A model generated the notes under the pieces. The model was not told where the DNA came from and did no database searches. It saw only the letters and a list, made by a program, of their open reading frames with translations. From the IMG/VR virus record IMGVR_UViG_3300020000_000048, positions 1 through 33,448 of that record: a stretch of 33,448 nucleotides of DNA. One strand, 5' to 3'. This stretch comes from a virus. Of the stretch, positions 8,179-16,189 are shown one piece after another (the first letter of the stretch is position 1; each line of letters begins with the position of its first letter). A program made the translations under genes and the position numbers.

Positions 8179-8206
8179 GGGGCGAGGGCCGCTGGCCCTT
8201 AGCCCC
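8179..8206 (+). terminator. Very strong GC hairpin between structural genes
   Basis: GGGGC-GA-GGGCC (8179-8190), loop GCT, GGCCC-TT-A-GCCCC (8194-8206) forms a 12-bp stem with one bulged A. It lies 16 bases after the Gly-rich gene and just before paralogue B. The downstream bases TTCCCGCTCC are not a T-tract, so it may be a partial terminator, an mRNA 3'-end stabiliser or a processing site that sets the ratio of head proteins to downstream tail proteins. Confidence 0.6.
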
Positions 8207-8228
8207 TTCCCGCTCCTGAGGAGTTGGC

Positions 8229-8672
8229 ATGGCTTTCAAGCAGGTTGGGCCGCTCGCTGCGGTCACGAACACGAACCCCAAGGTCCTCGGCACCGTTGAC
8301 CTCGGCTCCCGGTACTGCAAGGTCATCGGGTTCTACGCGCACAACTGGGCCTCGTCCGCGAAGGCGGGCGACGGCACCGACGCGGCCGAGATTGTCGAGC
8401 TGAAGGATGCCGATGGCGTCATCTTCTACCTCGATGCAGCGGACCGCGACTACAAGACCGCCCCCGGCAAGAAGGTCTTCTTCAAGCTGGACGACACAGT
8501 TACCGGCCTGAACGTGGTCGGAGCGGATGCCACCGGCGCCGCGGCAGGGGCAACTACTCCTCTGGACGTTGTGGTGAAGGGGCCGGTCACGGTCACCATC
8601 CGCAACTGCGGGACCGCGACGGACTACTTCGAGATTTACCTCATCGTCGATACTGGACGCAGCAACAGCTAA
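8229..8672 (+). CDS. Putative head decoration protein, paralogue B
   Basis: Predicted 147-residue protein, the second copy of the decoration-like pair. It shares the IFYLDAAD-x-DY and VTIRNCGTATDY signatures with the 6731 gene but diverges at the N-terminus and in the central loop (NVVGADATGAAAGATTPLD). Two paralogues of equal length around a Gly-rich gene suggest an old tandem duplication followed by specialisation, perhaps for different capsid positions. The start has CTGAGGAG about 9 bases upstream. A virion role is inferred from neighbours; no enzymatic motif is visible. Confidence 0.82.
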   Translation: MAFKQVGPLAAVTNTNPKVLGTVDLGSRYCKVIGFYAHNWASSAKAGDGTDAAEIVELKDADGVIFYLDAADRDYKTAPGKKVFFKLDDTVTGLNVVGADATGAAAGATTPLDVVVKGPVTVTIRNCGTATDYFEIYLIVDTGRSNS

Positions 8673-8682
8673 GGGAGGAACC

Positions 8683-9012
8683 TTGGCCACGTACGTCTTC
8701 AGATGCCCGGAATGCTCGACTAGCTATGAAGTAGCTAGCCGCAGCGTTCCGGGCTGTTACACATGCGGGGCAGAGCTGAAGCGCGACTACCGCGCCGAGG
8801 CCGTCGGCATCGCCATCGGCCAGCTGAAGGCCGAGCGCGAGCACTCGAAAGAGGAGCGCATGGCCACGATGCTCCCCACCAACGAGGGCCTGGCCGGTCC
8901 CGGAGACCCCGACGGCACCAAGGGAATCCGCAAGTGGCGGGAGCAGTTCAGCCCGGCTGACGACAACAAGAAGCCGTGGTACCCGGGGACCGTCGAGAAG
9001 AAGGTCTTCTAG
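8683..9012 (+). CDS. Small zinc-ribbon protein (FmdB-like N-terminus)
   Basis: Predicted 109-residue protein starting at TTG with a strong ribosome binding site (GGGAGGA, 8673-8679). The N-terminus, YVFRCPECSTSYEV then GCYTCG, forms two CxxC pairs (C8, C11, C25, C28), typical of a single zinc ribbon like those of FmdB-type proteins. The remainder is charged and helical (RAEAVGIAIGQLKAEREHSKEERMA) with a Trp/Pro-containing tail (KKPWYPGTVEKKVF). Zinc-ribbon proteins of this kind occur among phage structural genes with unknown roles. Its stop overlaps the next start by one base. Confidence 0.8.
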   Translation: MATYVFRCPECSTSYEVASRSVPGCYTCGAELKRDYRAEAVGIAIGQLKAEREHSKEERMATMLPTNEGLAGPGDPDGTKGIRKWREQFSPADDNKKPWYPGTVEKKVF

Positions 9013-9224
9013 TGCAACTGTACATCAAGGAAGATGACGGTTCCGTGGTCGCCACGTACATCGACGGCAACCTGTACGCGCACCCGCGTTTGAATCGCCG
9101 GATGCTGGCGTTCGAGCTGTTCAACCTGATGATTGCGATGGCGGGGGTCGGAAACGGCATGGGCTTTGAGAACAGTGTGGACAAGTCCGGCGACGCGGAG
9201 GACGTTGACGGCGGGACGCCGTAA
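9012..9224 (+). CDS. Small hypothetical protein
   Basis: Predicted 70-residue protein starting at a GTG that overlaps the previous TAG by one base; an upstream in-frame start at 8976 would lie inside the previous gene. The sequence is [18 protein letters not shown], then [19 protein letters not shown] and an acidic C-terminus. A single hydrophobic helix is possible but more likely amphipathic. It ends in TAATG, overlapping the ATG of the collagen-like fibre by one base, so the three genes 8683-10399 appear translationally coupled. Function unknown. Confidence 0.72.
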   Translation: MQLYIKEDDGSVVATYIDGNLYAHPRLNRRMLAFELFNLMIAMAGVGNGMGFENSVDKSGDAEDVDGGTP

Positions 9225-10399
9225 TGCCCCGCTTCGACGAGATTCAGGTCCGCAGGGGCACTGCAGCCCAATGGACCCTCGCGAATCCCACACTCGCTGA
9301 TGGTGAGCCCGGTCTCGAGACCGACACCGGCAAACTGAAGTTCGGAAATGGTACCGATGCGTGGTCGGCGCTTCCGTATCTCACCGGCTCCGGTGGGGGT
9401 GGTGCTGGCCCGGCTGGTCCCACAGGACCTTCGGGGCCACAAGGGTTGCCGGGCCTCGACGGCGAAGATGGCTTGGACGGATGGCCGATTGCAGGGCCTC
9501 AGGGGGTGCAGGGTCCGTCAGGGAGCGCAGGGAGCGCAGGACCGGCAGGAGCCGCAGGGCCCCAAGGCCCTCCGGGCGCTGACGGAAGCGATGGCGACGA
9601 AGGCCCGCAGGGATTCCCCGGTCCCCAAGGTCCACAAGGAACGCAAGGCAACGCCGGAAGCCCGGGCGCTACAGGCCCGCAGGGACCGATTGGACAGGCG
9701 GTATTTGGGGAAGACGGCGACGACGGATGGCCAGGACCCCCAGGAGCGCCAGGAGCAGCGGGGCAGCAAGGAAACACCGGACCGGCGGGGCCGACGGGAC
9801 CAGCCGTCCCGGGCTTCGAAGGGCCGGAAGGCGACGAAGGGCCGCAAGGAATCCCAGGGGCGGCGGGTCCGCAAGGCCCGCAGGGTACCCAGGGAAACGT
9901 AGGACCGACCGGCCCGCAAGGACCACCCGGGCAAGCCATCTTCGGTGAAGACGGAGATGACGGCTGGCCCGGGGCTCCGGGAGCGGCTGGAGCCGCGGGA
10001 GCACCCGGGACGCCGGGAGCGACTGGTCCCCAGGGACCCCCGGGGCAGGCCATCTTTGGTGAGGACGGTGACGACGGTTGGCCGGGGCCTCCCGGCCTCA
10101 CGGGACCGGCCGGTGCATCCGGCGGCTCCGGCACCATCACCGCATTCACGAAGGACCTCGGCACGGCACGGCTGAGCGGGACGTTCGACGTTACCGGACT
10201 CTCCGGTCTGACGGCCGACAGGGACTACACCGTGCGCCAGAGTGCGGCCAAGATTACCAGCAAGGGCGACGCTCGGGACGAGCCCGAGATGGACCTCATC
10301 GATTGCACCGCCTACGCACTCGACGCAACCAGCCTCCGCGTCTACTGGTGGGCGCCTAGCGTCGTCGTCGGAACATACGCCTTCGTGGCGGTCACCTAG
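9224..10399 (+). CDS. Collagen-like tail/surface fibre protein
   Basis: Predicted 391-residue fibre. Residues 1-60 ([20 protein letters not shown], then [20 protein letters not shown]) are the N-terminal attachment module seen on many phage fibres. Residues about 62-303 are Gly-X-Y collagen repeats (GPQGPPG, GPTGPQG), expected to form a trimeric triple helix. They are punctuated by [10 protein letters not shown] at about 161-170, 240-249 and 278-287, and by a related GEDGLDGWP near residue 87. The C-terminal ~90 residues form a compact beta domain ([14 protein letters not shown] to FVAVT). Likely a host-binding or virion-surface fibre. Confidence 0.9.
   Translation: MPRFDEIQVRRGTAAQWTLANPTLADGEPGLETDTGKLKFGNGTDAWSALPYLTGSGGGGAGPAGPTGPSGPQGLPGLDGEDGLDGWPIAGPQGVQGPSGSAGSAGPAGAAGPQGPPGADGSDGDEGPQGFPGPQGPQGTQGNAGSPGATGPQGPIGQAVFGEDGDDGWPGPPGAPGAAGQQGNTGPAGPTGPAVPGFEGPEGDEGPQGIPGAAGPQGPQGTQGNVGPTGPQGPPGQAIFGEDGDDGWPGAPGAAGAAGAPGTPGATGPQGPPGQAIFGEDGDDGWPGPPGLTGPAGASGGSGTITAFTKDLGTARLSGTFDVTGLSGLTADRDYTVRQSAAKITSKGDARDEPEMDLIDCTAYALDATSLRVYWWAPSVVVGTYAFVAVT
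9704..10084 (+). repeat. Three copies of [10 protein letters not shown] collagen-interruption motif
   Basis: The 30-base coding unit for [10 protein letters not shown] occurs at 9704-9733, 9941-9970 and 10055-10084, and a fourth time in the second fibre gene at 14617-14646. In this gene each copy follows GQA[VI] and is followed by G[PA]PG. Codons differ at third positions, so the peptide rather than the DNA appears conserved. The units may also be recombination points between the two fibre genes. Confidence 0.85.
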
Positions 10400-10407
10400 G
10401 AGAACTG

Positions 10408-11118
10408 ATGGCAGTCATCAACGACCCGAACACCGCAGCGAACGTGGCGAAGGTCGGCCCGGTGGACACCGCATCGGGAGACCAACCCCTGCATGTTGAC
10501 GTGCGCCCGCCTGGGATGGGTTCACTCGGGCAGTATATTGCGTTCGGCGAGACAGGCTCAATCGCCGCCGGAGCATTGACGAACGGCGAACTGTTCCAGC
10601 TCCGATATACAGGTACAAACATCGTCATCGTTCACAGCGTTATGCTGGAGTACGTCGTGGTCACTACCGCCTTCGTCGCCGGTGAGATGTCTTACAATGT
10701 CATCAAGGCGACAGGCTGGACGGTGGACGGAACCGGTGGCGCTCTACAGACGCCGGAGAAGTTGAGGACATCGTTCGCGGCCCCAACTGCGACCTTCCGT
10801 GTCCCCACGACTGCGGCCCTCGGCGCGGGAACCAAAACGCTCGCCACCAACCCGCTTCGCAAAGTCCGCGGCCAACCCTTGACGGGTGTCGCGGTTGCCG
10901 GTGGTGACCCCATCCTCGCGCCAGGAACGACCGCTGGTGTACCTGCGGGCATCTTCAGCGGCATCCCGCTTTACCCGAGCCCAGCTGCTCCCGACCAGGT
11001 TGTGTATCCGATTCACCTCGTGCAGAACGAGGGCATCGTCGTCCGTATCACACAACCTGGTCGGGAGGTTGCCATCCACGGTGTGACCATTCGATTCTCA
11101 GAAGTATCGGCGTACTAA
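10408..11118 (+). CDS. Putative structural protein (beta-rich)
   Basis: Predicted 236-residue protein between the collagen-like fibre and the adaptor block. It has alternating hydrophobic strands (NIVIVHSVMLEYVVVTTAF, GIVVRITQPGREVAIHGVTI) and little helix, as in jelly-roll or beta-sandwich virion proteins. No membrane segment, cysteine or catalytic motif is seen. The ribosome binding site is TAGGAGAA just upstream. Its stop overlaps the next ATG by one base (TAATG). A base-plate, tail-spike or head-fibre role is inferred from place; family not recognised. Confidence 0.78.
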   Translation: MAVINDPNTAANVAKVGPVDTASGDQPLHVDVRPPGMGSLGQYIAFGETGSIAAGALTNGELFQLRYTGTNIVIVHSVMLEYVVVTTAFVAGEMSYNVIKATGWTVDGTGGALQTPEKLRTSFAAPTATFRVPTTAALGAGTKTLATNPLRKVRGQPLTGVAVAGGDPILAPGTTAGVPAGIFSGIPLYPSPAAPDQVVYPIHLVQNEGIVVRITQPGREVAIHGVTIRFSEVSAY

Positions 11119-11309
11119 TGGACGCCCTAGACCTGAAGGCTCACCGTGACATGGAGAAGTACTTCACGGGACTACAGCACCCGTGCCCCTCTAACCTCTG
11201 CGACGGGTTCCTCTCAGAGGTGGACATCGTAACGATGGAACCCTTCAAGGCATTCCTGTTCTGCCCCGAGTGCGAGTCGCGCCTGCGGCTCTACAAGAAG
11301 GAGAAGTAA
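11118..11309 (+). CDS. Four-cysteine mini-protein (zinc-binding candidate)
   Basis: Predicted 63-residue protein with C23-x4-C28 and C49-x2-C52, a pattern compatible with one structural zinc. The N-terminus is helical and charged (LKAHRDMEKYF), the C-terminus basic (RLRLYKKEK). It overlaps the preceding stop by one base, so translation is probably coupled. Its position among structural genes resembles that of the zinc-ribbon protein at 8683. Function unknown. Confidence 0.72.
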   Translation: MDALDLKAHRDMEKYFTGLQHPCPSNLCDGFLSEVDIVTMEPFKAFLFCPECESRLRLYKKEK

Positions 11310-11310
11310 G

Positions 11311-11646
11311 ATGGCCGGTACGCTGAAGCGCACCTTCGGTCCAACCGCGCTGACGACGGTATACACGACCAACGTGTACAACAACTCGTCCGCGCTCATC
11401 TACGACGTGATTCGCCACATCCACGTCGCCAACAAGCTGGCCGCGGACACATTCCGCCTGTACCTGGGCGCCACCGGCGCCAACGCTGCGGGCACGGAAC
11501 TGTTCTTCGATTACCCGGTGGCAGCCAAGCAGTCGTACGACTACTACTGCGCGCTGAAGCTCGTCTCGACGGACTTCCTCGTGGGTGGAGCCGCTACCAC
11601 GCTGACGCTGGTCATCGAAGCCGAGGGCGAGCAGTACGTCGTCTAA
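11311..11646 (+). CDS. Small structural protein, tail/fibre-accessory type
   Basis: Predicted 111-residue beta-rich protein. TVYTTNVYNNSSALIYDVIRHIHVANKL followed by FRLYLGATGANAAGTELFF resembles a type of small phage virion protein with an 'IRHIHV-N' strand and an 'LYLGATGA' turn. The ribosome binding site AAGGAGAA overlaps the end of the previous gene. It lies just before the head-tail adaptor. Likely a minor virion protein; the exact site is unknown. Confidence 0.75.
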   Translation: MAGTLKRTFGPTALTTVYTTNVYNNSSALIYDVIRHIHVANKLAADTFRLYLGATGANAAGTELFFDYPVAAKQSYDYYCALKLVSTDFLVGGAATTLTLVIEAEGEQYVV

Positions 11647-11667
11647 CAACCGCATCGCGAGGTAGAG

Positions 11668-12432
11668 ATGGACCTGAGCGAACTCATCGTCGATACCCGT
11701 GAGCGCCTAGGAGAGGTTGGCACCGCCGACTTCTTCACGGACGACGAAATCACCCGCGCCCTCAACGAGGGCCTGCGGCGATTCAGCAACGAGGAACGAT
11801 GGCCTTGGCTGTTCACCGATTTCGAGGTGGACACCGTGGTCGATACAAACACGTTCGAGTTCCCCTCGGATGTCTCCATCAACCGCGTGTTCCAGCTTGC
11901 AGTCCTGGACGACCAGACCCTCGCGGGCGGGCAGAAGCTGGAGAGGGTCACGCCGATGGAGGGCGTCAACCTGAAGCGCACCTACCGCCAGAGCTTCGGC
12001 GGGTGCCCCCGGTGGTACTACATCTCCAGCACCAACTTGGACGCGGACGGCGAGCCGCCCTTGCGATACACCGCGACGATGATTCCGACGCCGGATAGGG
12101 AATACACCATCAGCGGCATCTACATGTTCGTTCCGAACGCGCTGAGCGGCGACAGCGACGAGCCGCAGCTTCCGCGCGAGTACCAGGACGCGCTCCCGGC
12201 CTACGCCGCCGGGAAGCTGTTCCTGAACGAACTCCAGATTTCCCAGAAGGCGAGCGAACAGTTCGGCCTCTACAACGCGGTCCTCACGAGCGCGACTCGA
12301 GAGACCAAGCAGTTCAACGTCGATGAGGTTGTGGCGTGGGCGCGGAGCAAGCCGAGCGGCCAGGGCAGGAAGGGTTTCTACGACGCCCCCGGCTCGTTCT
12401 GGTCCCGCATCGGTGGCCCGATAGGACAGTAG
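11668..12432 (+). CDS. Head-tail adaptor protein (gp11-like)
   Basis: Predicted 254-residue protein with the N-terminal helical pattern LSELIVDTRERLGEV, FFTDDEITRALNEGLRRF typical of adaptor or connector proteins that dock under the portal ring of podoviruses (equivalent of the T7 tail-tubular A/gp11 group). A beta-rich centre follows (ETYPRWYYIS-type strands, PLRYTATMIPTP). The C-terminal helices LPREYQDALPAYAAGKLFLNEL and EQFGLYNAVLTSATRETKQF complete the usual arrangement. A nozzle-like protein encoded at 16947 fits as its partner. The call rests on pattern and context. Confidence 0.8.
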   Translation: MDLSELIVDTRERLGEVGTADFFTDDEITRALNEGLRRFSNEERWPWLFTDFEVDTVVDTNTFEFPSDVSINRVFQLAVLDDQTLAGGQKLERVTPMEGVNLKRTYRQSFGGCPRWYYISSTNLDADGEPPLRYTATMIPTPDREYTISGIYMFVPNALSGDSDEPQLPREYQDALPAYAAGKLFLNELQISQKASEQFGLYNAVLTSATRETKQFNVDEVVAWARSKPSGQGRKGFYDAPGSFWSRIGGPIGQ

Positions 12433-12433
12433 C

Positions 12434-13390
12434 ATGGCGCTGAGCAAGGTCGGCGCCGCGCCAAACGCCGCATCGAGGAACATTCCCGTCGGGGGTACCT
12501 TGGACATAGTATTCACGCCGGATACGACATGGGTCGCAGGCGACGTGCTCGTGGGCCTCGTTGCATGGGGCGCAGTAGATAACAACCAGCTCTTCACTGC
12601 CCAGCTGTCTGATTCTGCCCTCACCTGGGAGGCCGACACACAGTTCATCCTGGACGCGACAGCGCCTAATGGAGTAGGGTGGCAGTTCAGTTTCCACCCG
12701 GCTTGGGCTCCGTTCTACCACACGGTCACGTCCGGCGAGGCAGGTGCCGGAGCGATTACGCTGACTGCGACGCTGGCCTCGGTTAGTTCGGTAGATGGCT
12801 CCGCCGGTGTTGACCCGGGATTCATCCTCTGCGCCGGGGGTGTGGCAGTGCGCGGCGGAAACATGCCGACCACGGGAGTTCACCTCTGGGTCCCGTACGA
12901 CAGCAGTGACACTGACAACGCCGTCCAGATGTTCGGGGCCTCGCCTCAAACAGCGACGTTCAACGGCCCACTCGACGGCTACTCGGACGGAGAGGTGGGA
13001 CAACTCCTCCTCCACGTTTACGGTCTAAACATGGGTGCCAAGGACAAGACGGGGGGCTCGGCCGTCTGGACCGGACCGACAGAACTCACGGATTATTTCC
13101 TGCAGAACGGCATCGAAACTGGTGCAACAGACGTTGACCTCAACTACGGAATGGCTTACGAGCTGCTCGGAGCGACCGACGACTGGCCCGCTAGCGAGAC
13201 GTGCCAGTGGACCTGGGCCGGGGGAGGCAACTCGTCCGCCTGGGCAATCCGGATGGGATTCGGATTCCTGTCCAGTGCTCCGGTCGAGCCCACAAACCCC
13301 GGCGAACCGTTTCACTTCGACTACAGGCGCCGGAGGTTCGTCGCCTCCGAACTGCCGTACGACGTGAGCGCGCCGAGGATGTTTCCGTGA
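12434..13390 (+). CDS. Putative virion surface protein, beta-sandwich type
   Basis: Predicted 318-residue protein. The first ~270 residues alternate beta strands with Gly/Asp/Thr turns (GDVLVGLVAWGAV, DSALTWEADTQF, GAITLTATLASVSSVDG), resembling modules found in phage and bacterial surface proteins. A short arginine-rich C-terminal segment (FHFDYRRRRFVAS) ends the chain. The protein from 16189 has a similar strand order, suggesting related folds. It starts one base after the adaptor stop. It overlaps the next fibre gene by GTGA, so the two are coupled. A tail-fibre or adhesin role is inferred. Confidence 0.75.
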   Translation: MALSKVGAAPNAASRNIPVGGTLDIVFTPDTTWVAGDVLVGLVAWGAVDNNQLFTAQLSDSALTWEADTQFILDATAPNGVGWQFSFHPAWAPFYHTVTSGEAGAGAITLTATLASVSSVDGSAGVDPGFILCAGGVAVRGGNMPTTGVHLWVPYDSSDTDNAVQMFGASPQTATFNGPLDGYSDGEVGQLLLHVYGLNMGAKDKTGGSAVWTGPTELTDYFLQNGIETGATDVDLNYGMAYELLGATDDWPASETCQWTWAGGGNSSAWAIRMGFGFLSSAPVEPTNPGEPFHFDYRRRRFVASELPYDVSAPRMFP

Positions 13391-15456
13391 ATGACGAAGA
13401 ACAGGTAAGGAAAGAAGACTTCGACCGCCACCGCCAAGCGGTTCAGCAGAACTTCGACAGCATCCAAGGTACCAACCGCCGCAACGTCAAAGAACTGAAC
13501 AAGCTCGCGGCTGATGTCGAGAAAATCATGGAGTTCCTCGGCGTCCAGGTTGAGGGTGACGAAGTGGAAGCGGTCGGCACTTCCGGGAATGCCACCAACG
13601 ACCACGATGAGCTGGAAGGCGTTTCCGAGGACGACCACCACAACCGTCACCACAACGTCCTCTCGACCGACCACAGCGACTCAGACTCGACAGATACGCC
13701 CGTCACCGACGACGTGCTGAAGTGGGATGGCACGAAGTGGATTGCGGACGCAGTGCCGGAAGCCACCAGGACCGGCGGCGTCGGCAAGCGCCGCGGCCCC
13801 CTCGGCGACACCATCATGCCGGAGCACGACCACTTCGAGTGGACCATCCCCGGTCCTCCCGGTCCGCAGGGTCCCACAGGTCCGACGGGTCCGGCTGGCT
13901 CCGGAGGCGGCACCGGTACCGCCGGGCTCGTGCCTCATGACCACGACGAGGAGTACGTCTGGCCCAACCCCGGAGTCCCCGGTCCTGCGGGCGGCACGGG
14001 TCCCACCGGCCCCCAGGGACCGGCAGGCCAGCAGGGAGTCCCCGGATACGACGGCGAAGACGCCTTCGATTGGCCTCTTCCAGGACCCCAAGGACCGGCT
14101 GGTGCGACGGGTTCCGTAGATGCGGGCGTCCGCGTCACCAAGTCCGCTGGGCAGAACATCAGCGGTGCGGGGACCACCGTCGAAATCACCTGGGACCAAG
14201 AGGACTACGACACCGACGGGTACCACGACAACGCGACGAACAACACGCGCTTCACCATCCCCACGGGCAAGGCCGGGTACTACATCATCGAGGGCAACAT
14301 CAACTACGATGCGGACCCCACGGGAGAACGCCGGGCAAGCGTACAGCTGAACGGCAGTACGTTCCTCGTGAACACGCGAATCCGGCCCCCAGGCACGGGC
14401 GAGAACGCGGGCGTAAACGTCGGCACCATGTACTACTTGAACAACGGCGACTACGTCGAGCTATGCGGGGCGCAGACCTCGGGCGGGACCATTCAAGCAC
14501 GCACGACGAGCTTCTTCGCCATTCACCGGCTCGCCGGTCAAGGAGCCGCTGGAGCTGCCGGAGCCGCGGGTACGAACGGCGCTGTCGGCCCTCAGGGTCC
14601 TCCCGGACTCGTGGTCTTCGGGGAAGACGGCGACGATGGCTGGCCCATCCCCGGTCCTCAGGGGCCTAAGGGAGACACCGGCGCTACCGGACCCCCCGGC
14701 GCGGGCGGTGGTGGGACCGGGACGGCCGGGCTGGTTCCTCACGACCATGACGACGATTACCCGTTCCCGGTGTCCTCGCCCGACGCCCGAAAGAAGGGCG
14801 ATATCCTCTGGACCTCCAAGAGGCGGGTGCCTCTGGGCCTTGGGAAGCGCATCTATCCGCGCGTGAGGGGCTCCATCACCGGCATCCGGTTGAACGCGAC
14901 CGTCACCCCGCTGTCGGCCGTCACCGTGGACGTACTGAAGAACGGGACGAGCATCTTCCCCTCGGCCACGAAGCCCTCGCTCTCGGCGGGCAGCTTCCTC
15001 GGAACCGAGCGGGTGCCCGATACGCTCACGTTCACCGAGACCGACTACTTCCAGTTCACATCGCCTTCACCTACCAGACCTAGGGAGCGAAATGGCACTC
15101 ACGACCGCAAGCATCAACAGTGCGACCCCGGCGACGGACCTGTACAACGCCTGGGCGACGCTGTTCACCGCCGCCGGATGGACGAACCTCTCGGATATAT
15201 CGGCCGCGACGGCCGGTACCACCGCCGCCAACAAGGTGTGGGTGACCGCTGCGACGACCGTTGCGTCGAGCGTCTACACCGGCTGCATCGTGTTCATCGA
15301 GGTGGACGACACCAACAACCGCCTGCGCATCCGTTGCGCCGAGAAGTACGACTCCAGCTCCGCCGGAGCGCCCGCGACCGGAACGGTCAAGTGGGCGGTG
15401 CTCGGGTGCAACGCCGCATCGAACAAGACCCCGACGGCGAACTATGCGCTGGATGA
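13387..15456 (+). CDS. Collagen-like fibre with C1q-like domain; apparent frameshift near 15057
   Basis: As written this encodes 689 residues from a GTG overlapping the previous stop (GTGA). Residues 1-50 are a coiled coil. About 70-130 is a His/Asp-rich attachment region (DDHHNRHHN, VLKWDGTKW). Two collagen tracts flank a C1q/TNF-like beta domain at about 245-385 (DTDGYHDNATNNTRF, GKAGYYIIEGNINYD, NNGDYVELCG). [10 protein letters not shown] recurs at 411-420 and GTGTAGLVPHDHD occurs twice. A C-terminal beta domain begins at about 467. After residue 557 the frame becomes Arg/His-rich and runs over the next gene for 365 bases. One missing base near 15057 would restore I-A-F-T-Y-Q-T-stop at 15083 and a 565-residue product. 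Confidence 0.85.
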   Translation: MNDEEQVRKEDFDRHRQAVQQNFDSIQGTNRRNVKELNKLAADVEKIMEFLGVQVEGDEVEAVGTSGNATNDHDELEGVSEDDHHNRHHNVLSTDHSDSDSTDTPVTDDVLKWDGTKWIADAVPEATRTGGVGKRRGPLGDTIMPEHDHFEWTIPGPPGPQGPTGPTGPAGSGGGTGTAGLVPHDHDEEYVWPNPGVPGPAGGTGPTGPQGPAGQQGVPGYDGEDAFDWPLPGPQGPAGATGSVDAGVRVTKSAGQNISGAGTTVEITWDQEDYDTDGYHDNATNNTRFTIPTGKAGYYIIEGNINYDADPTGERRASVQLNGSTFLVNTRIRPPGTGENAGVNVGTMYYLNNGDYVELCGAQTSGGTIQARTTSFFAIHRLAGQGAAGAAGAAGTNGAVGPQGPPGLVVFGEDGDDGWPIPGPQGPKGDTGATGPPGAGGGGTGTAGLVPHDHDDDYPFPVSSPDARKKGDILWTSKRRVPLGLGKRIYPRVRGSITGIRLNATVTPLSAVTVDVLKNGTSIFPSATKPSLSAGSFLGTERVPDTLTFTETDYFQFTSPSPTRPRERNGTHDRKHQQCDPGDGPVQRLGDAVHRRRMDEPLGYIGRDGRYHRRQQGVGDRCDDRCVERLHRLHRVHRGGRHQQPPAHPLRREVRLQLRRSARDRNGQVGGARVQRRIEQDPDGELCAG

Positions 15457-16189
15457 CACCTTCTTGACGTTGTTCCAGTCTACCGGCACCACGCAGAAGG
15501 TCGGCTGGATTGAGGTTACGACCGTGACGAGCGGTGCTTTCCAATACTGGATGGGCGTGAACGCCAGCAGGTTCGTCATCGCGACACACGCGGGCGGCAT
15601 CCCGTACGTGTGCCATGGCGGAGTGCTTTCGTACCAAGGCGACATCAACACCGGCACAACCAACGTATTTCTCATGGCAGGCCTCACTACTTCGAACGCT
15701 GTCACCAACGGGTCGTGGGGCGTGAGCGCGGCGACCGCGACCCCCACCTGCAATGTACGAACGTCGCGCGAACCCGGCGCGCTGCAGGCCGCGCGCCTTA
15801 CTTGGTGGTGCTTCGACGTTGACGGTCCGTCCGGTTCGAACAACCAAGCGAACCAGAGCCGTTTTGGCCGCCCAGGCCAAGGCAACAGCCTGTACTACGC
15901 GGAGCCGTACATCGTGTTCCCCGCTTGGTTGCACGGCGGCTCATACCCGACCGACAGCGTGAATGGCGTCGCCCGCGCCAACTTCGCCACGCTCCCCGAG
16001 GCAGTCGTGTTCCTGCCGGGCGGAGACAACACCCTCACTCGCACCATCGGCCCGCCACTCGGAGAGGTTGTCACCATCTCGGGAACCTCGTACACGTCGT
16101 TGGGCGTCATCGCAGTCCCGGCCACCACCACGAACAGCGCATACCTGCAGGGCACCCCGCACATCCTCATCGACGGGAGCCAGTTCTAG
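15092..16189 (+). CDS. Putative tail/surface structural protein
   Basis: Predicted 365-residue protein starting at an ATG preceded by GGGAG (15084-15088), directly after the expected end of the fibre gene. The N-terminus MALTTASINSATPATDLYNAWATLFTAAGW is helical; the rest is beta-rich with many Thr, Ser and Gly (SSVYTGCIVFIEVDDTNNRLRI, KVGWIEVTTVTSGAFQYWMGV). It has no signal peptide or membrane segment. Its position between a receptor-type fibre and other beta-rich proteins suggests a virion surface or tail-spike component. Family not recognised. The TAG stop overlaps the next GTG by one base. Confidence 0.78.
   Translation: MALTTASINSATPATDLYNAWATLFTAAGWTNLSDISAATAGTTAANKVWVTAATTVASSVYTGCIVFIEVDDTNNRLRIRCAEKYDSSSAGAPATGTVKWAVLGCNAASNKTPTANYALDDTFLTLFQSTGTTQKVGWIEVTTVTSGAFQYWMGVNASRFVIATHAGGIPYVCHGGVLSYQGDINTGTTNVFLMAGLTTSNAVTNGSWGVSAATATPTCNVRTSREPGALQAARLTWWCFDVDGPSGSNNQANQSRFGRPGQGNSLYYAEPYIVFPAWLHGGSYPTDSVNGVARANFATLPEAVVFLPGGDNTLTRTIGPPLGEVVTISGTSYTSLGVIAVPATTTNSAYLQGTPHILIDGSQF

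Noticed and set aside
9499-10164. Pro/Ser-rich minus-strand frame opposite the collagen repeats
   Set aside because: It is the reverse reading of Gly-X-Y codons (GGN/CCN), not an independent gene.
13201-13386. Upstream extension of the second fibre gene
   Set aside because: It overlaps the previous gene in another frame and has shadow composition; the GTGA overlap at 13387 is typical here.
15925-16188. Upstream extension of the 16189 gene
   Set aside because: Arg/His-rich and overlapping the 15092 gene; the GTG at 16189 overlapping the previous stop is the better start.
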